DNA from: Nitrospira sp.
GTDB lineage: Bacteria; Nitrospirota; Nitrospiria; Nitrospirales; UBA8639
Assembly (NCBI GenBank): GCA_028819435.1
Contig: JAPPLK010000072.1
Span: forward strand, 1-40,785
Direction of reading: 5' to 3'
DNA: 40,785 nucleotides
A model generated the notes under the pieces. That model did no database searches, was not told the DNA's origin, and saw only the letters and a program-made list of their open reading frames with translations. This document shows positions 8,802 through 17,773 of this stretch, in pieces. The position numbers and the translations under genes were made by a program. Each line of letters starts with the position of its first letter. The first letter of the stretch is position 1.

Positions 8802-10262
8802 TTACTTCGAGGCGTTTGCGTCGAACAGGCCGAGTTGTTGTTCTTCGGCTTTGGTGAAGGCGATGGGGTATTGTTCGGTGAAGCAGGCGTGACAGTAGTG
8901 ATCGTTTCGACCGGGGGCGGCGTTGAGCATGCCGTCCAGACTCAGGTATTGGAGGCTGTCGGCCGTGATGTACTTGCGGATTTCTTCGACGGAATGACTC
9001 GAGCCGATCAATTCTTTCTGCGTGGGCGTGTCAATGCCGTAAAAACACGGAGCGATTGTGGGCGGCGAACTGATGCGCACGTGGACTTCCTTCACCCCGG
9101 CGTTCCGGATCATTTTGATGATTTTCCGGCTTGTCGTTCCGCGCACAATGGAATCGTCCACCACCACGACGCGGCGTCCCTTGAGGACTTCGGGGACCAC
9201 GTTCAATTTCAATTTCACGCCGAAATGCCGGATGGATTGTTCGGGTTCGATAAACGTCCGGCCGATGTAATGGTTGCGCGTAAGCCCAATTTCAAACGGA
9301 ATGCCCGACCCCTCCGCGTACCCCAAGGCCGCGGGCACCCCGGAATCCGGCACGGGAATGACAACGTCCGCTGGCACGTGCGCTTCCTTGGCCAGTTGGC
9401 GACCCAAGGCTTTCCGAATGGGATACACGGCGTGGTCGCCGAATATTTTGGAATCCGGTCTCGCAAAATAGACGTATTCAAATACGCATTTTGCAGGCTT
9501 TTCTGGCAGGACAAATGGATGATGCGAGGTCATCCCGTCATCGTTGATGACGATCAGTTCTCCGGGCTCGACTTCCCGCACGAATTCGCCTCCCATGAGA
9601 TCGAACGCGCAGGTCTCTGACGCGACCACCCAGGCGTCTTTGAATTTGCCCAGACACAACGGCCGGAATCCATAGGGATCCCTTACCGCGATCAACTCAT
9701 GGTCCGTCAACAGGACCAACGAATAGGCGCCCCGAACCAGGGAAAGTGCCTCGGTCAATCGTTCAAGCAGGGTATCCCCTTTGGAATGGGCAATCAGGTG
9801 GATGATCACTTCCGTATCGGAATCGGATTGGAAAATGGCGCCGTAGGCTTCAAGTTCGCTACGCAGCATCCAGGCGTTGGTGAGGTTACCGTTATGCGCC
9901 ACGGCCAAATTTCCGAATGCGAAATTGACGGTGAGCGGCTGGACGTTGCGCAGGTGGCTGTCCCCCGCGGTGGAGTACCGGTTGTGGCCGATGGCTTTAT
10001 TCCCTCGTAGCCGGCGAATTTCTTTTTTCGTGAAAATATCCGAGACCAGCCCTATGCCTTTTTCCGTGTAAAAATTCCGTTCGTCGGATGAGACGATGCC
10101 GGAACCTTCCTGTCCGCGATGCTGTAAAGCGTATAACCCCAGGTACGCGAAATTCGAGGCTTCCCTGTGCCCGTAAATGCCGAACACCGCGCACTCATCG
10201 TGAAATTTGTCGGGAACAAGCAGATCCGAAGGCGCGTGAGTTCTTTTTGAGGAATTATTCAT
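8802..10262 (-). CDS. purF: Amidophosphoribosyltransferase (glutamine PRPP amidotransferase)
   Basis: 486 residues. It catalyses the first committed step of purine synthesis, PRPP plus glutamine to phosphoribosylamine. A 23-residue propeptide ends at DKFHDE, exposing the N-terminal nucleophile Cys24 (CAVFGIYG). The glutaminase part has QHRGQEGSGI and IGHNRYSTAG, and the PRPP-binding part has VVVVDDSIVRGTTSRK. Cys in AKCVFEYVYF, IAPCFYG and the HYCHACF pair match the four ligands of the Bacillus-type iron-sulfur cluster. It follows purL on the same strand, with a 98-bp palindromic repeat between them that ends 8 bp before the start codon. Confidence 0.97.
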   Translation of the reverse strand: MNNSSKRTHAPSDLLVPDKFHDECAVFGIYGHREASNFAYLGLYALQHRGQEGSGIVSSDERNFYTEKGIGLVSDIFTKKEIRRLRGNKAIGHNRYSTAGDSHLRNVQPLTVNFAFGNLAVAHNGNLTNAWMLRSELEAYGAIFQSDSDTEVIIHLIAHSKGDTLLERLTEALSLVRGAYSLVLLTDHELIAVRDPYGFRPLCLGKFKDAWVVASETCAFDLMGGEFVREVEPGELIVINDDGMTSHHPFVLPEKPAKCVFEYVYFARPDSKIFGDHAVYPIRKALGRQLAKEAHVPADVVIPVPDSGVPAALGYAEGSGIPFEIGLTRNHYIGRTFIEPEQSIRHFGVKLKLNVVPEVLKGRRVVVVDDSIVRGTTSRKIIKMIRNAGVKEVHVRISSPPTIAPCFYGIDTPTQKELIGSSHSVEEIRKYITADSLQYLSLDGMLNAAPGRNDHYCHACFTEQYPIAFTKAEEQQLGLFDANASK

Positions 10263-10270
10263 ATTTCGCT

Positions 10271-10368
10271 CTCTACCTCTCCTTGCCCCTCCTTACAAAG
10301 GAGGGGAACCGGGAAGGAAAACCCGTCTTTTTCCTCCCCTTTGTAAGAGGAGGTCAGGTGGGGTAGAG
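10271..10368. repeat. 98-bp palindromic repeat, complete copy between purL and purF
   Basis: This has the same plan and exact length as the 6859-6956 copy: arm CTCTACC...TTACAAAGGAGGGGAA, a variable centre, then TTTCCTCCCCTTTGTAAG...GGTAGAG. It sits in the purL-purF spacer, so the transcript of the pur operon would contain a long foldable hairpin just before the purF start. Confidence 0.88.
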
Positions 10369-10404
10369 CCATGTGCTGAACAACCATGCGCTCCGTCTTG
10401 ACAT

Positions 10405-12648
10405 TCAGGCTGACAGTTTGGATTCCAGGCTTCCGCTCCATTGTTCGAATAATTCCGCAACCGGCATATCGATCGTGGAGTCTTCATTGACGTGAACGAT
10501 CAAACGGCCTCCGCCGACCGTGCCGATATCCTGCGCGGGTACGTCATGCTCTTGGGCGATAGCCATCACGTGCTCGGCGTGCACCGGCGATATCGAGAGA
10601 AGAATTCGTGAAGGACTTTCTCCAAAAAGCAAGGCGTCCGTACGAAGGCCGTTCGAATCAAGCTGAATCGTCGCACCTAATGGATTGCCTGAGGTTCCCT
10701 GAGGTGAAAAGCAGGATTCCGCTAACGTCACGGCCAATCCACCATCCGAACAATCATGCGCGGATTGCACCAAATCTTCCGTCGCCAAGCGCAGCATGCA
10801 AGCGTGCAATGTTTTTTCCGTCTCGAGATTGAGCCACGGTGGAGCGCCCTGCTCCCGATAATGTACGACTTTCAGGTATTCGGTTCCACCCAAATCTTCC
10901 TGGGTCTCGCCTAAAAGAAGAACCCGATCCCCCGGAGTTTTAAACCATTGCGTGACCATGCGGTTGGCCGGTTCGATGAGACCGACCATGCCGATAATGG
11001 GCGTGGGATAAATGGACAGGCCGTTAGTTTCGTTATACAGGCTGACGTTGCCGCTGACAACGGGAATGCCGAAAGTCCGGCAGGCATCGGCAATACCTTC
11101 GACGGCCAACACGAACTGCCACATAATATCCTGCCGTTCCGGGTTTCCGAAATTCAGGCAATCCGTCACTCCGATAGGTTGCGCCCCGGAGCACACGAGG
11201 TTTCGGGCCGCTTCCGCCACGGTCAAGGTACCGCCCACGTATGGATTCAAAAGACAGTACCGGCTGTTGCCGTCCGTTGTGACGGCCAAGGCCTTGTTCG
11301 TGTTTTTGATGCGGACCACGGCGGCATCCGAACCCGGACGGACAATGGTATCGATGCCTACCATGTGATCGTATTGACGATAGACCCAAGACTTGCAGGC
11401 AATAGTGGGCGAATCCAGCAACCGAAGCAGGACGTCTTCGGCATCCTGCACATCAGGCAGATTTTCAATTGTCAGGGATTGCAGGAGATCCTGGTATTCG
11501 GGAGGTTTGGCCGGGCGCTCGTATTTGGGGCTTTCATCAACGAGGGCCCTGGCCGGGATTTCCGCCACCACGGTCCCCTGTTCCTTGATACGGACGTACC
11601 CGTCATCCGTAACCTTTCCGATTACCGCCGCATCAATCCCCCATTTGCTGCAAATGGCAATGACCTGCTCTTCTTTCCCTGCCTCGGCCACGAGTAACAT
11701 GCGTTCCTGGGATTCCGACAGCATCAACTCATAGGGCGTCATGTCCGGCTCGCGGCGGGGCACGTCGGCCAGTTCCAATTCAATGCCCGTGCCGGCCCTA
11801 GAGGCCATTTCACAGGATGAACTTGTGAGCCCTGCCGCGCCCATGTCCTGTATGCCGACCAGGAGCCGTTGGTCCTGGAATTCCAGACAGGCTTCCAGGA
11901 GCAATTTTTCCAGGAACGGGTCGCCGACCTGGACGTTGGGTCGTTTCTGTTCGGAGGCGTCGTCAAAACTGTCGGAAGCCATCGTGGCTCCATGGATGCC
12001 GTCGCGGCCGGTTTTAGCGCCGATGTACAAGACCGGATTGCCGACGCCACCGGCCCGGCCCAGAAGCAACTCATCGGTTTTGACGATGCCCAGGCAAAAG
12101 ACGTTCACCAGGGGGTTCTTGGCATAAATATCGTTAAACGTGATTTCGCCGCCGACCGTGGGGACGCCGATGCAGTTCCCGTACCAGGAAATACCGGAAA
12201 CCACGCCCTTTAAAAGATGACGATTCCTGGGCAGGTCCAGTTCGCCGAACCGGAGGGAATCCAACAAGGCAATGGGCCTGGCGCCCATCGTAAAAATGTC
12301 GCGTAAAATCCCACCGACCCCGGTGGCCGCGCCCTGGAACGGTTCGATGAACGATGGGTGGTTATGGGACTCCATTTTAAAGACCGCGGAGAGCCCGTCG
12401 CCGATATCCACAGCCCCGGCATTCTCTCCCGGACCCTGGACTACCCGCTCGCCCTCGGTGGGAAATCGCTTTAAATGAACACGTGAACTCTTATATGAAC
12501 AATGTTCGCTCCACATCACCGAAAAGATCCCGAGTTCCGTCAGGTTCGGCTCCCGGCTCAGGTGCTTGAGGATCTGCCCATACTCCTCGTCCGTCAGGCC
12601 ATGTCGCTGAATCACTTCCAGCGTAATATGCGTGGATGCTTGATTCAT
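10405..12648 (-). CDS. purL: Phosphoribosylformylglycinamidine synthase, small-type subunit II
   Basis: 747 residues, the size of the Bacillus/archaeal small PurL, which needs separate PurQ (glutaminase) and PurS; neither is in the window. It converts FGAR to FGAM with ATP. Visible are the active-site [16 protein letters not shown] (catalytic His), the nucleotide and metal region [19 protein letters not shown], the duplicated half with [19 protein letters not shown], and [17 protein letters not shown]. The start at 12648 is preceded by a very AT-rich 79-bp spacer and no clear Shine-Dalgarno. It heads the purL-purF pair. Confidence 0.97.
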   Translation of the reverse strand: MNQASTHITLEVIQRHGLTDEEYGQILKHLSREPNLTELGIFSVMWSEHCSYKSSRVHLKRFPTEGERVVQGPGENAGAVDIGDGLSAVFKMESHNHPSFIEPFQGAATGVGGILRDIFTMGARPIALLDSLRFGELDLPRNRHLLKGVVSGISWYGNCIGVPTVGGEITFNDIYAKNPLVNVFCLGIVKTDELLLGRAGGVGNPVLYIGAKTGRDGIHGATMASDSFDDASEQKRPNVQVGDPFLEKLLLEACLEFQDQRLLVGIQDMGAAGLTSSSCEMASRAGTGIELELADVPRREPDMTPYELMLSESQERMLLVAEAGKEEQVIAICSKWGIDAAVIGKVTDDGYVRIKEQGTVVAEIPARALVDESPKYERPAKPPEYQDLLQSLTIENLPDVQDAEDVLLRLLDSPTIACKSWVYRQYDHMVGIDTIVRPGSDAAVVRIKNTNKALAVTTDGNSRYCLLNPYVGGTLTVAEAARNLVCSGAQPIGVTDCLNFGNPERQDIMWQFVLAVEGIADACRTFGIPVVSGNVSLYNETNGLSIYPTPIIGMVGLIEPANRMVTQWFKTPGDRVLLLGETQEDLGGTEYLKVVHYREQGAPPWLNLETEKTLHACMLRLATEDLVQSAHDCSDGGLAVTLAESCFSPQGTSGNPLGATIQLDSNGLRTDALLFGESPSRILLSISPVHAEHVMAIAQEHDVPAQDIGTVGGGRLIVHVNEDSTIDMPVAELFEQWSGSLESKLSA

Positions 12649-12727
12649 AATAGTTAAATTTAAACTTAAAATTATTGATATAACTAACTGTAATTATTTG
12701 GCTTTACATTCTATAAATATGTTTGTG
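12649..12727. other. AT-rich spacer upstream of purL
   Basis: 79 bp of strikingly AT-rich sequence (roughly 80 percent A+T) sits between the methyltransferase stop and the purL ATG in an otherwise GC-moderate window. It probably holds the purL promoter; several TATAAT-like hexamers occur, so none is singled out. Confidence 0.4.
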
Positions 12728-13585
12728 TTAGTTCGGCCTGACACCAAGGATATACGTGACCCATGCCGTATCGGGTTCCCCGTTTTCCGCGCGGTGATAG
12801 GTGCCTGTCCCTTCGTTGGTTTTTTTGTTGGTGCCCTCCCACAGAAAATGTACGTCCCGGAATCCGGCTTCATTCAGTAATTCCATGACTTCGGGCATGG
12901 TCCACATACGCCAGTCATAGACAAAGGCATTGCGCATTTCACTCCCGTCTTGAAAGGTAAAATGCATGCGCATCGTACAATAGTACGTGGCAGGATCAAA
13001 AGCATCCTGGTCCCAAATGAACGTGAAATCGCCAATGTCCTCATCATCGGGGTTGTCGATGTCACGGGGCTCTTCCTGCAAAACCTGGCTTTCGCTCCCT
13101 CCCCAAATGTCCAGGAGAAATATACCGCCCGGCTGAAGGGATTCTCTTACTCTTTTGAAATATTGCAGGAGCGTGGGGCGATCCTTGAAGACCATGTAGC
13201 TGAAGTTCAACGCCATTACCAATTGCACGCGTGAAGGATGGGCGTCCAACACGTTGCCGTGGATGAGCGTCAGGCGGCTTTGCTGATCCACGTTCAAGGG
13301 CGACACGTTATGCTTGATGCCCCAATTGAGCGTCGGCCAATCCAGATCGATGCCGATGGCGTGATTTTCGGGGTGCTGCGTCACGAAATACGTGGACAAC
13401 GCGGCGGTGCCGCAGAAATCTTCACGCAACGAACGCAAAGGCCGGTCCGCATAGTCCTCAAAATATTCGGCAAAAAACGGAATGTCGAAATCCGGACTTT
13501 GGACGCTTTTCTGGTACAGGACATGAGGATCGGCCCGCTCAGCCATGGACGGACGTTTCCTGGCCTGCTTACGCACTCTCTTCAT
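12728..13585 (-). CDS. Class I SAM-dependent methyltransferase
   Basis: 285 residues from the ATG at 13585, which has AAGGAA 7 bases upstream. SAM-binding elements are REDFCGTAALSTYFV (motif I in the FCGTG style), IGIDLDWPTL (acidic residue after strand 2), LVMALNFSYMVFKDR and SLQPGGIFLLDIWGG. The C-terminal half contains a beta-rich insert (TMRMHFTFQDGSEMR) and ends with RDVHFLWEGT. The substrate is unknown. A basic first 12 residues could reach nucleic acid but this is weak. It is transcribed divergently from the DUF3386 gene. Confidence 0.85.
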   Translation of the reverse strand: MKRVRKQARKRPSMAERADPHVLYQKSVQSPDFDIPFFAEYFEDYADRPLRSLREDFCGTAALSTYFVTQHPENHAIGIDLDWPTLNWGIKHNVSPLNVDQQSRLTLIHGNVLDAHPSRVQLVMALNFSYMVFKDRPTLLQYFKRVRESLQPGGIFLLDIWGGSESQVLQEEPRDIDNPDDEDIGDFTFIWDQDAFDPATYYCTMRMHFTFQDGSEMRNAFVYDWRMWTMPEVMELLNEAGFRDVHFLWEGTNKKTNEGTGTYHRAENGEPDTAWVTYILGVRPN

Positions 13586-13689
13586 CAAACGATTCCTTTG
13601 TTTTCATGCGAATTGATTTGTGGTGAATGACCTGGACGAAGGATGTGTCCGTGACCGCAAATTTTTATCATAAGGGAAAACCGTTGCAG

Positions 13690-13709
13690 GGAACAACGAT
13701 CGTTGTTCC
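13690..13709. promoter_or_regulatory. Perfect 20-bp palindrome, candidate operator upstream of the DUF3386 gene
   Basis: GGAACAACGATCGTTGTTCC is a perfect dyad centred about 35 bp upstream of the -35 box of the promoter at 13734-13762. Related AACGATCGT sites lie at 31271 and 31324, upstream of clpB. It is positioned as expected for an activator or divergent regulator. The regulator is unknown. Confidence 0.5.
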
Positions 13710-13733
13710 TTGCCGCTTGACGGTGACCAACGG

Positions 13734-13762
13734 TTGTCCTGCTCCGGTGAATTTTCTATGAT
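13734..13762 (+). promoter_or_regulatory. Promoter of the DUF3386 gene
   Basis: TTGTCC (13734-13739), a 17-bp spacer and TATGAT (13757-13762) give a sigma-70-type promoter. The start would fall near 13769, about 54 bases before the ATG. Confidence 0.6.
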
Positions 13763-13822
13763 ACAGTCCTGAACGTTTTTCACTTAACCATGTGCAGTTT
13801 TTTATGAGAGGAGAGCGTCACA

Positions 13823-14494
13823 ATGGAAACGTATACACGTGAAGAAGGCAAAACCGAAACCACCGATGATTCCAAGGCTCGCGAACTGTTGCGACGGGCG
13901 TTTGAAAAAACGTCGCGATGGCCCGACAACTTTGGAGGATTCGAAGCCGATCTGCGCATCAACGTGAATGGCGAGGAAACCACCGGGAAAGTCATGGTGA
14001 AGTCCTCAAAGGAAGTCGAAGTATCTCTTCCGAACGAGGAACTTCAAAAATGGGCTCAAGGTCAAATTTCCATGATCGCCACGCATCGGGGGCCTCGAAG
14101 CTTCGAGGAATCAGATGGGAAATACAATCTGTCGTTTGCTGGCGAAGAAAATCATCCCCAGGGACCGAGGATCAGTCTGGGCGATTCCATGGGTTCCAGC
14201 TATCGTATCAAAGATGACCGCATCACCCAGATCAACCGGAAGATGCCGCACGTAGCCTTTACGATCAACGTCGAAGATAGCATGTTGACGGAGGATCAGA
14301 AATATCTCACAACCCGTTATACGGTATATTACTTTTCGCCCAAGGATGGCTCACTGGCCAACGTGGAGAGCTTCTCGGATGCTTATACCAAGGTGGGCAA
14401 CGCGGATCTGCCTGCGACCCGTCGCATCATTTCCTATGAAAAAGGCGCGACGGTCACGCGCACCATCACCTTTGCAAACCACAAGCCGCTGTAA
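13823..14494 (+). CDS. DUF3386 family protein
   Basis: 223 residues. It resembles the DUF3386 proteins best known from cyanobacteria: ARELLRRAFEKTSRWPDNFG at the start, GKVMVKSSKEVEV, MIATHRGPRSFEESDGKYN, GDSMGSSYRIKDDRITQINR and SFSDAYTKVGNADLPATRRI near the end. The sequence suggests a beta-rich soluble protein without signal peptide. The family has no established function. GAGGAGA lies before the ATG, and the promoter and palindrome upstream suggest dedicated regulation. A hairpin follows the stop codon. Confidence 0.82.
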   Translation: METYTREEGKTETTDDSKARELLRRAFEKTSRWPDNFGGFEADLRINVNGEETTGKVMVKSSKEVEVSLPNEELQKWAQGQISMIATHRGPRSFEESDGKYNLSFAGEENHPQGPRISLGDSMGSSYRIKDDRITQINRKMPHVAFTINVEDSMLTEDQKYLTTRYTVYYFSPKDGSLANVESFSDAYTKVGNADLPATRRIISYEKGATVTRTITFANHKPL

Positions 14495-14515
14495 ACGTGA
14501 CGTTTGCTGCAAACA

Positions 14516-14548
14516 GAGGGATCGGCAAGGAATGAGTGTCGATCCCTC
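14516..14548 (+). terminator. Hairpin after the DUF3386 gene
   Basis: GAGGGATCG (14516-14524) pairs with CGATCCCTC (14540-14548) around a 15-base loop, followed by CCCTTTGTTACTTT. The T-run is weak, so this is a moderate terminator between two convergent genes. Confidence 0.45.
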
Positions 14549-14555
14549 CCCTTTG

Positions 14556-15269
14556 TTACTTTAACCCCTGCCCTCTCGTGCTCCCGCCGAACCCTCCGAA
14601 GTTCCCCTTGAATCCACCCTGGCCTGTACTCCAATACCCGCCCCGTCGCCACCGTTGAAACGGATGCCGTCGTTCCGGGCGGGTGAATCGCCAGAGGGCG
14701 AACAACATGGCTAGCGCCACGGCGACGTTCATCCAAAACCCTGCACTCGACGAGCGTTTCGGTTCTGCGGCCGCTTGGACCGCGCTACCCGAGGCCGAGG
14801 CCAATCCGACGGCCGTACGATACAAGGATTCTCCGTACCGGGCATTCCGGTACATGGGGATGAGGTATTGCGCGGATAATTCATCCAGCTTCGGCTTTCC
14901 GACCAACGAGAGCAAACTCCGGCCCAGAACAACCACGGCTTGTCGCTCCTTCAATGAAGCGAGCAACAACATTCCTCGCTCCTGCTGCGCCGCGCCGATA
15001 TGCCATTCCTTATACAATCCCTCCGCGTATTCCCGCGCATGCGAGCGGGGGCTGGCTGTCGAAATCGTCACGACAATCATTTCGACCCCGGTCCGGTCTT
15101 CCAGTTCCTTGCAGACTGCACGGATTCGGCTTTGCCAGTCGGCGTCAATCAATTCCGCATAATCGCTGACGTAACCGAGCGGCCTCGGGAAAGCGGGTTT
15201 CTTTTCTCCTCCGGCGGCGCCGGCTATTTCTAGAGACATGCCTGAAAAGAGAACAAATAGAAGAAGCAT
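14556..15269 (-). CDS. TPM-domain membrane-anchored protein (YgcG-like)
   Basis: 237 residues from the ATG at 15269, chosen because it starts a signal peptide (MLLLFVLFSGMSLEIAGAAG); the open frame extends to 15443, into the preceding gene, and no start has a strong ribosome site. The TPM domain covers about residues 30-165: GYVSDYAELIDADWQSRI, VEMIVVTISTA, GAAQQERGMLLLASL and VVVLGRSLLSLVG. A single membrane helix (about 182-197) is followed by an Arg-rich then Gly-rich tail (FKGNFGGFGGS), a common end in this family. It probably acts on the outer face of the inner membrane; the molecular role is unsettled. Confidence 0.75.
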   Translation of the reverse strand: MLLLFVLFSGMSLEIAGAAGGEKKPAFPRPLGYVSDYAELIDADWQSRIRAVCKELEDRTGVEMIVVTISTASPRSHAREYAEGLYKEWHIGAAQQERGMLLLASLKERQAVVVLGRSLLSLVGKPKLDELSAQYLIPMYRNARYGESLYRTAVGLASASGSAVQAAAEPKRSSSAGFWMNVAVALAMLFALWRFTRPERRHPFQRWRRGGYWSTGQGGFKGNFGGFGGSTRGQGLK

Positions 15270-15372
15270 AGGTGCCAAGCGACACACCGTTATCAGTTGT
15301 AGGAAAGCTGCATGGTCACCGAACCAATCGCGAAGCCCTGCAGAGAGTTTTCGTATCAACTTCGCTCGTTGG

Positions 15373-16272
15373 TTAGGCTGAATATAGCCAGCGGTTATCA
15401 TATGAAATACAGGCCTCCAAAACTTCTCTGCTTTCAGCAACAACGAAGCGGTCGCAAAGTTGTAGCATCTGCCAGTTAAAGGTGTTTACCTTGTCTGTGT
15501 TCCATACCCTGCCAGATGCAATCGAGATCCATCCATCTTTGACTGACGGTTCTGGAAGAACTGCCAACGGTGACATATCCGACCTTGTTAGATATTCCGA
15601 ATGTCGTAGAAACAACATATGATGTGAATCGAGCGGAAAAAGCACAATGGTCCCTGCCAGAGCAAGTCCAGGTTCAGCAGGTGGAGGTGTTGCAGGATTG
15701 TAGAGAGAAAGAGGGCTATCAGTCGTTACAAAACTTGCGCCTTCTTCGGCCTGACAGATCTCCCATTTCATTACCCCGAACCACGGGGAAAGCTTTCCAA
15801 CAAGGGTCCTTATATATTCAAAACGAGCCGAATCTTCAATGGTCAGCGAAGCTCTTCCGGCACGAATCAAGGCTGCAGCTTCGGATGGCATGTCCCGCAT
15901 AAGCGTTTCTTGCATTAATGTTTTCGCCATATCAAATTGCCTTGGGACTCTAATACGTTGCAACTCTAAATAGGTAAGCAACGTTGCCATTTCCTGTTCT
16001 GTAAGCGTTGCAGGTTCGTGAATTAATCGATCAATCGACTTCTTTACATCCCTTTCAAGCCATTCACCCAACCCCTTCTCCATAATGTTTGGGTCGCCCC
16101 CAGATGGTGCCCACTCTTGGCGGTAGTAGTGATTGATCGCCATAACTTCCTTTGGACGTTGGCGTCTGAATGACCGTGAGTACCGGTCAAAGACGTGAAG
16201 AAAGCCTTCTCTATCGCTGAACCGTGCCAAATATGAACGAGAAACGAAATGGTTAGATTTAGGAGTGCTCAT
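15373..16272 (-). CDS. DUF4238 family protein
   Basis: 299 residues. The N-terminus, SNHFVSRSYLARFSDREGFL, carries the family's NHFVPRFYL-like signature, followed by VFDRYSRSFRRQRPKEVM, and the centre has FVTTDSPLSLYNP. DUF4238 proteins occur sporadically in accessory regions and have no firm function; some are suspected of defence or nuclease-like roles, which is not demonstrated here. There is no signal peptide. It is more AT-rich than the purine genes and lies at the edge of the accessory patch that runs to 18.5 kb. Confidence 0.7.
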   Translation of the reverse strand: MSTPKSNHFVSRSYLARFSDREGFLHVFDRYSRSFRRQRPKEVMAINHYYRQEWAPSGGDPNIMEKGLGEWLERDVKKSIDRLIHEPATLTEQEMATLLTYLELQRIRVPRQFDMAKTLMQETLMRDMPSEAAALIRAGRASLTIEDSARFEYIRTLVGKLSPWFGVMKWEICQAEEGASFVTTDSPLSLYNPATPPPAEPGLALAGTIVLFPLDSHHMLFLRHSEYLTRSDMSPLAVLPEPSVKDGWISIASGRVWNTDKVNTFNWQMLQLCDRFVVAESREVLEACISYDNRWLYSA

Positions 16273-16391
16273 ACGCGGTTCACATAGAGTTTTGATAGGA
16301 AATTAGCCATGCGTTAACGATCTCCTAGATTTAATCATTATGCAGCACATCATCTGCTCTCAGTCATATACATGTACCGAACGTTCGAAAG

Positions 16392-16880
16392 CTAATAGCC
16401 TTTTGCGCTATTCAAGCCCCAGGAAGTGATTTTAATGCTTTTATCGCACTCCAGCGCTCGGAAGTAAACAGGCACTGCAGTTTGTGGCTTTATAGTTACA
16501 TCTTTCCTATATAGCCTCGTGACTTTCCTCTCATCTATTGTCGCAGTTATTTCGAATACAATTTCAGACACTGTAACATTAGAATTTCCGTTGTAAATTT
16601 CGCCTGAGAAGTCCCCGCTAGAGCAATAATGCGCTTTTGCCTTTCCTTGAAGTTGGCGCATTTCCTCGTTTGAAAGTGCTTTGGATTTATGTCCTGTTTT
16701 ATCGCGACATACATTTTCAATAGATGGCAGGGCCAGAGCCAAAGCTTGAGCCCCATTAACATCTTTGATCAATTCCAATATGCACTCATCATAGTCACTA
16801 GGAACGGCCCCGCCAGCTAATCCAGGTAACAGCATTGCAAGAATCAAGAATGATACTGTTCCAACTATTCCAAACCTCAT
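16392..16880 (-). CDS. Small secreted protein, unknown
   Basis: 162 residues from the ATG at 16880 (AGGAGA, good spacing). The first 24 residues (MRFGIVGTVSFLILAMLLPG LAGG) form a signal peptide. The mature protein has four cysteines (ECILEL, NVCRDK, HYCSSG and LECDKS) that could form disulfides, and a C-terminal beta-rich half (NVTVSEIVFEITATIDERKV) reminiscent of small immunoglobulin-like or chaperone-like folds. No family is recognised. Base composition is lower in GC than the surrounding housekeeping genes, consistent with acquisition. Confidence 0.65.
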   Translation of the reverse strand: MRFGIVGTVSFLILAMLLPGLAGGAVPSDYDECILELIKDVNGAQALALALPSIENVCRDKTGHKSKALSNEEMRQLQGKAKAHYCSSGDFSGEIYNGNSNVTVSEIVFEITATIDERKVTRLYRKDVTIKPQTAVPVYFRALECDKSIKITSWGLNSAKGY

Positions 16881-16956
16881 AGTTGTTCTCCTCTCTTGCC
16901 CCCACCATTGCTTTATAAGCAAATCTGCCTAATTACGTGACGTTGGGTCGTGCTCA

Positions 16957-17073
16957 TTAAAACCCCGTCTCGAGTTTCATCGCATCAACCTGTTCCACGA
17001 GTTGCCCTAAGCCCGTAAGGTACCGTTCCAACAGCTTCGGCAGTTCGTGTTTGCCCAGGGTACTGAGGCCGCG
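16957..17073 (-). pseudogene. 3' remnant of a second nucleotidyltransferase-fold gene
   Basis: Reading the minus strand gives GLSTLGKHELPKLLERYLTG and then LGQLVEQVDAMKLETGF before a stop. It aligns without gaps to the last 38 residues of the intact gene at 17774-18538 (GLSTPGKHELPKLLERYLAV onward). DNA identity is roughly 80 percent by eye and ends abruptly at 17073, where unrelated sequence begins. It is thus the tail of a diverged paralogue whose front has been lost, probably when the adjacent toxin-antitoxin-like pair arrived. Confidence 0.75.
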
Positions 17074-17156
17074 CCATGTAATCCAATTTTGCAAATAAAT
17101 GGGTGGCAAAACGGCACCGCTTTGCGGTATCCGCTTGAATGACAGGTTGTGTGGCC

Positions 17157-17372
17157 TTACGCAGAAACAGGCGTGAGACTGAATACTCGCGAGTATTTTG
17201 CAGCGGCTTTGACGTCTCCTCGACGAAGAGCCTCCCGTACATCGTCGAGCTGATGTGCGTCCTCAAGAGAAAGGTAGGGTGCCCATCCGTCAGGTTCTTG
17301 TAATAACTCTACTTCAACTTCTGCAACATAATTTCCTTCGTGAATAAGCTTCGTCCGTTTTCTCTTACTCAT
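17157..17372 (-). CDS. Antitoxin-like partner of the DUF4258 protein
   Basis: 71 residues from the ATG at 17372, which overlaps the stop of the DUF4258 gene by 4 bp (ATGA). The sequence (KLIHEGNYVAEVEVELL, then GWAPYLSLEDAHQLDDVREA and LRRGDVKAAAKYSRVFSL) is of the type seen directly behind DUF4258 genes in many bacteria. It has a beta start and a helical C-terminal half with no DNA-binding motif recognised. The antitoxin role is inferred from the pairing, not shown by sequence. Confidence 0.65.
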   Translation of the reverse strand: MSKRKRTKLIHEGNYVAEVEVELLQEPDGWAPYLSLEDAHQLDDVREALRRGDVKAAAKYSRVFSLTPVSA

Positions 17373-17692
17373 TTGCGTCTCCGTTTGAACCCGGATTCCC
17401 ATTTTTCGGGATCTGGTACGTAGGCCGTGATCAGCACTGCTTGATGTGTGTGGCCAGAGGGCAATCCCCACACAGCGTGGACCAAGCGCCCATCCTTTGT
17501 TTGGTGGAGCACCAAAACGCATGGTCCTTTTGGGTAGTTCGGATAGTCTTCGATGACTTCCGCAGTTTCCGCACCTTCGATAAGCTCCCTTGCAAGTAAT
17601 CCATCAGCGACGAGTTCGTCATATCCATGCTCTGAAATTCGGACATTGCCCTCAGCAATCAACACCCGAATACTATCAAACGTATTACTCAC
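17369..17692 (-). CDS. DUF4258 domain protein, toxin-like
   Basis: 107 residues. FDSIRVLIAEGNVRISEHGYD with ELIEGAETAEVIEDYPNYPK, GPCVLVLHQTKDGRLVHAVW and VLITAYVPDPEKWESGFKRR match DUF4258, a small fold related to RelE/BrnT-type RNase toxins. The conserved His (SEHGYDEL) and the C-terminal TAYxPDxxxW are visible. It is first in a two-gene operon with the 71-residue protein. The pair is wedged between a nucleotidyltransferase-fold gene and the tail of its paralogue. Confidence 0.75.
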   Translation of the reverse strand: MSNTFDSIRVLIAEGNVRISEHGYDELVADGLLARELIEGAETAEVIEDYPNYPKGPCVLVLHQTKDGRLVHAVWGLPSGHTHQAVLITAYVPDPEKWESGFKRRRK

Positions 17693-17773
17693 AATACTCG
17701 TCGCTGTCGCATATGTCTATAGATTCGTTGTGGGAACATCAGGTCCCACACATATTGAAACGCCGGACTCTGT

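Noticed and set aside
17074-17156. Further coding remnant next to the nucleotidyltransferase tail
   Set aside because: The minus-strand frame is open for a short stretch but has no recognisable family and no start; there is not enough to call a gene.
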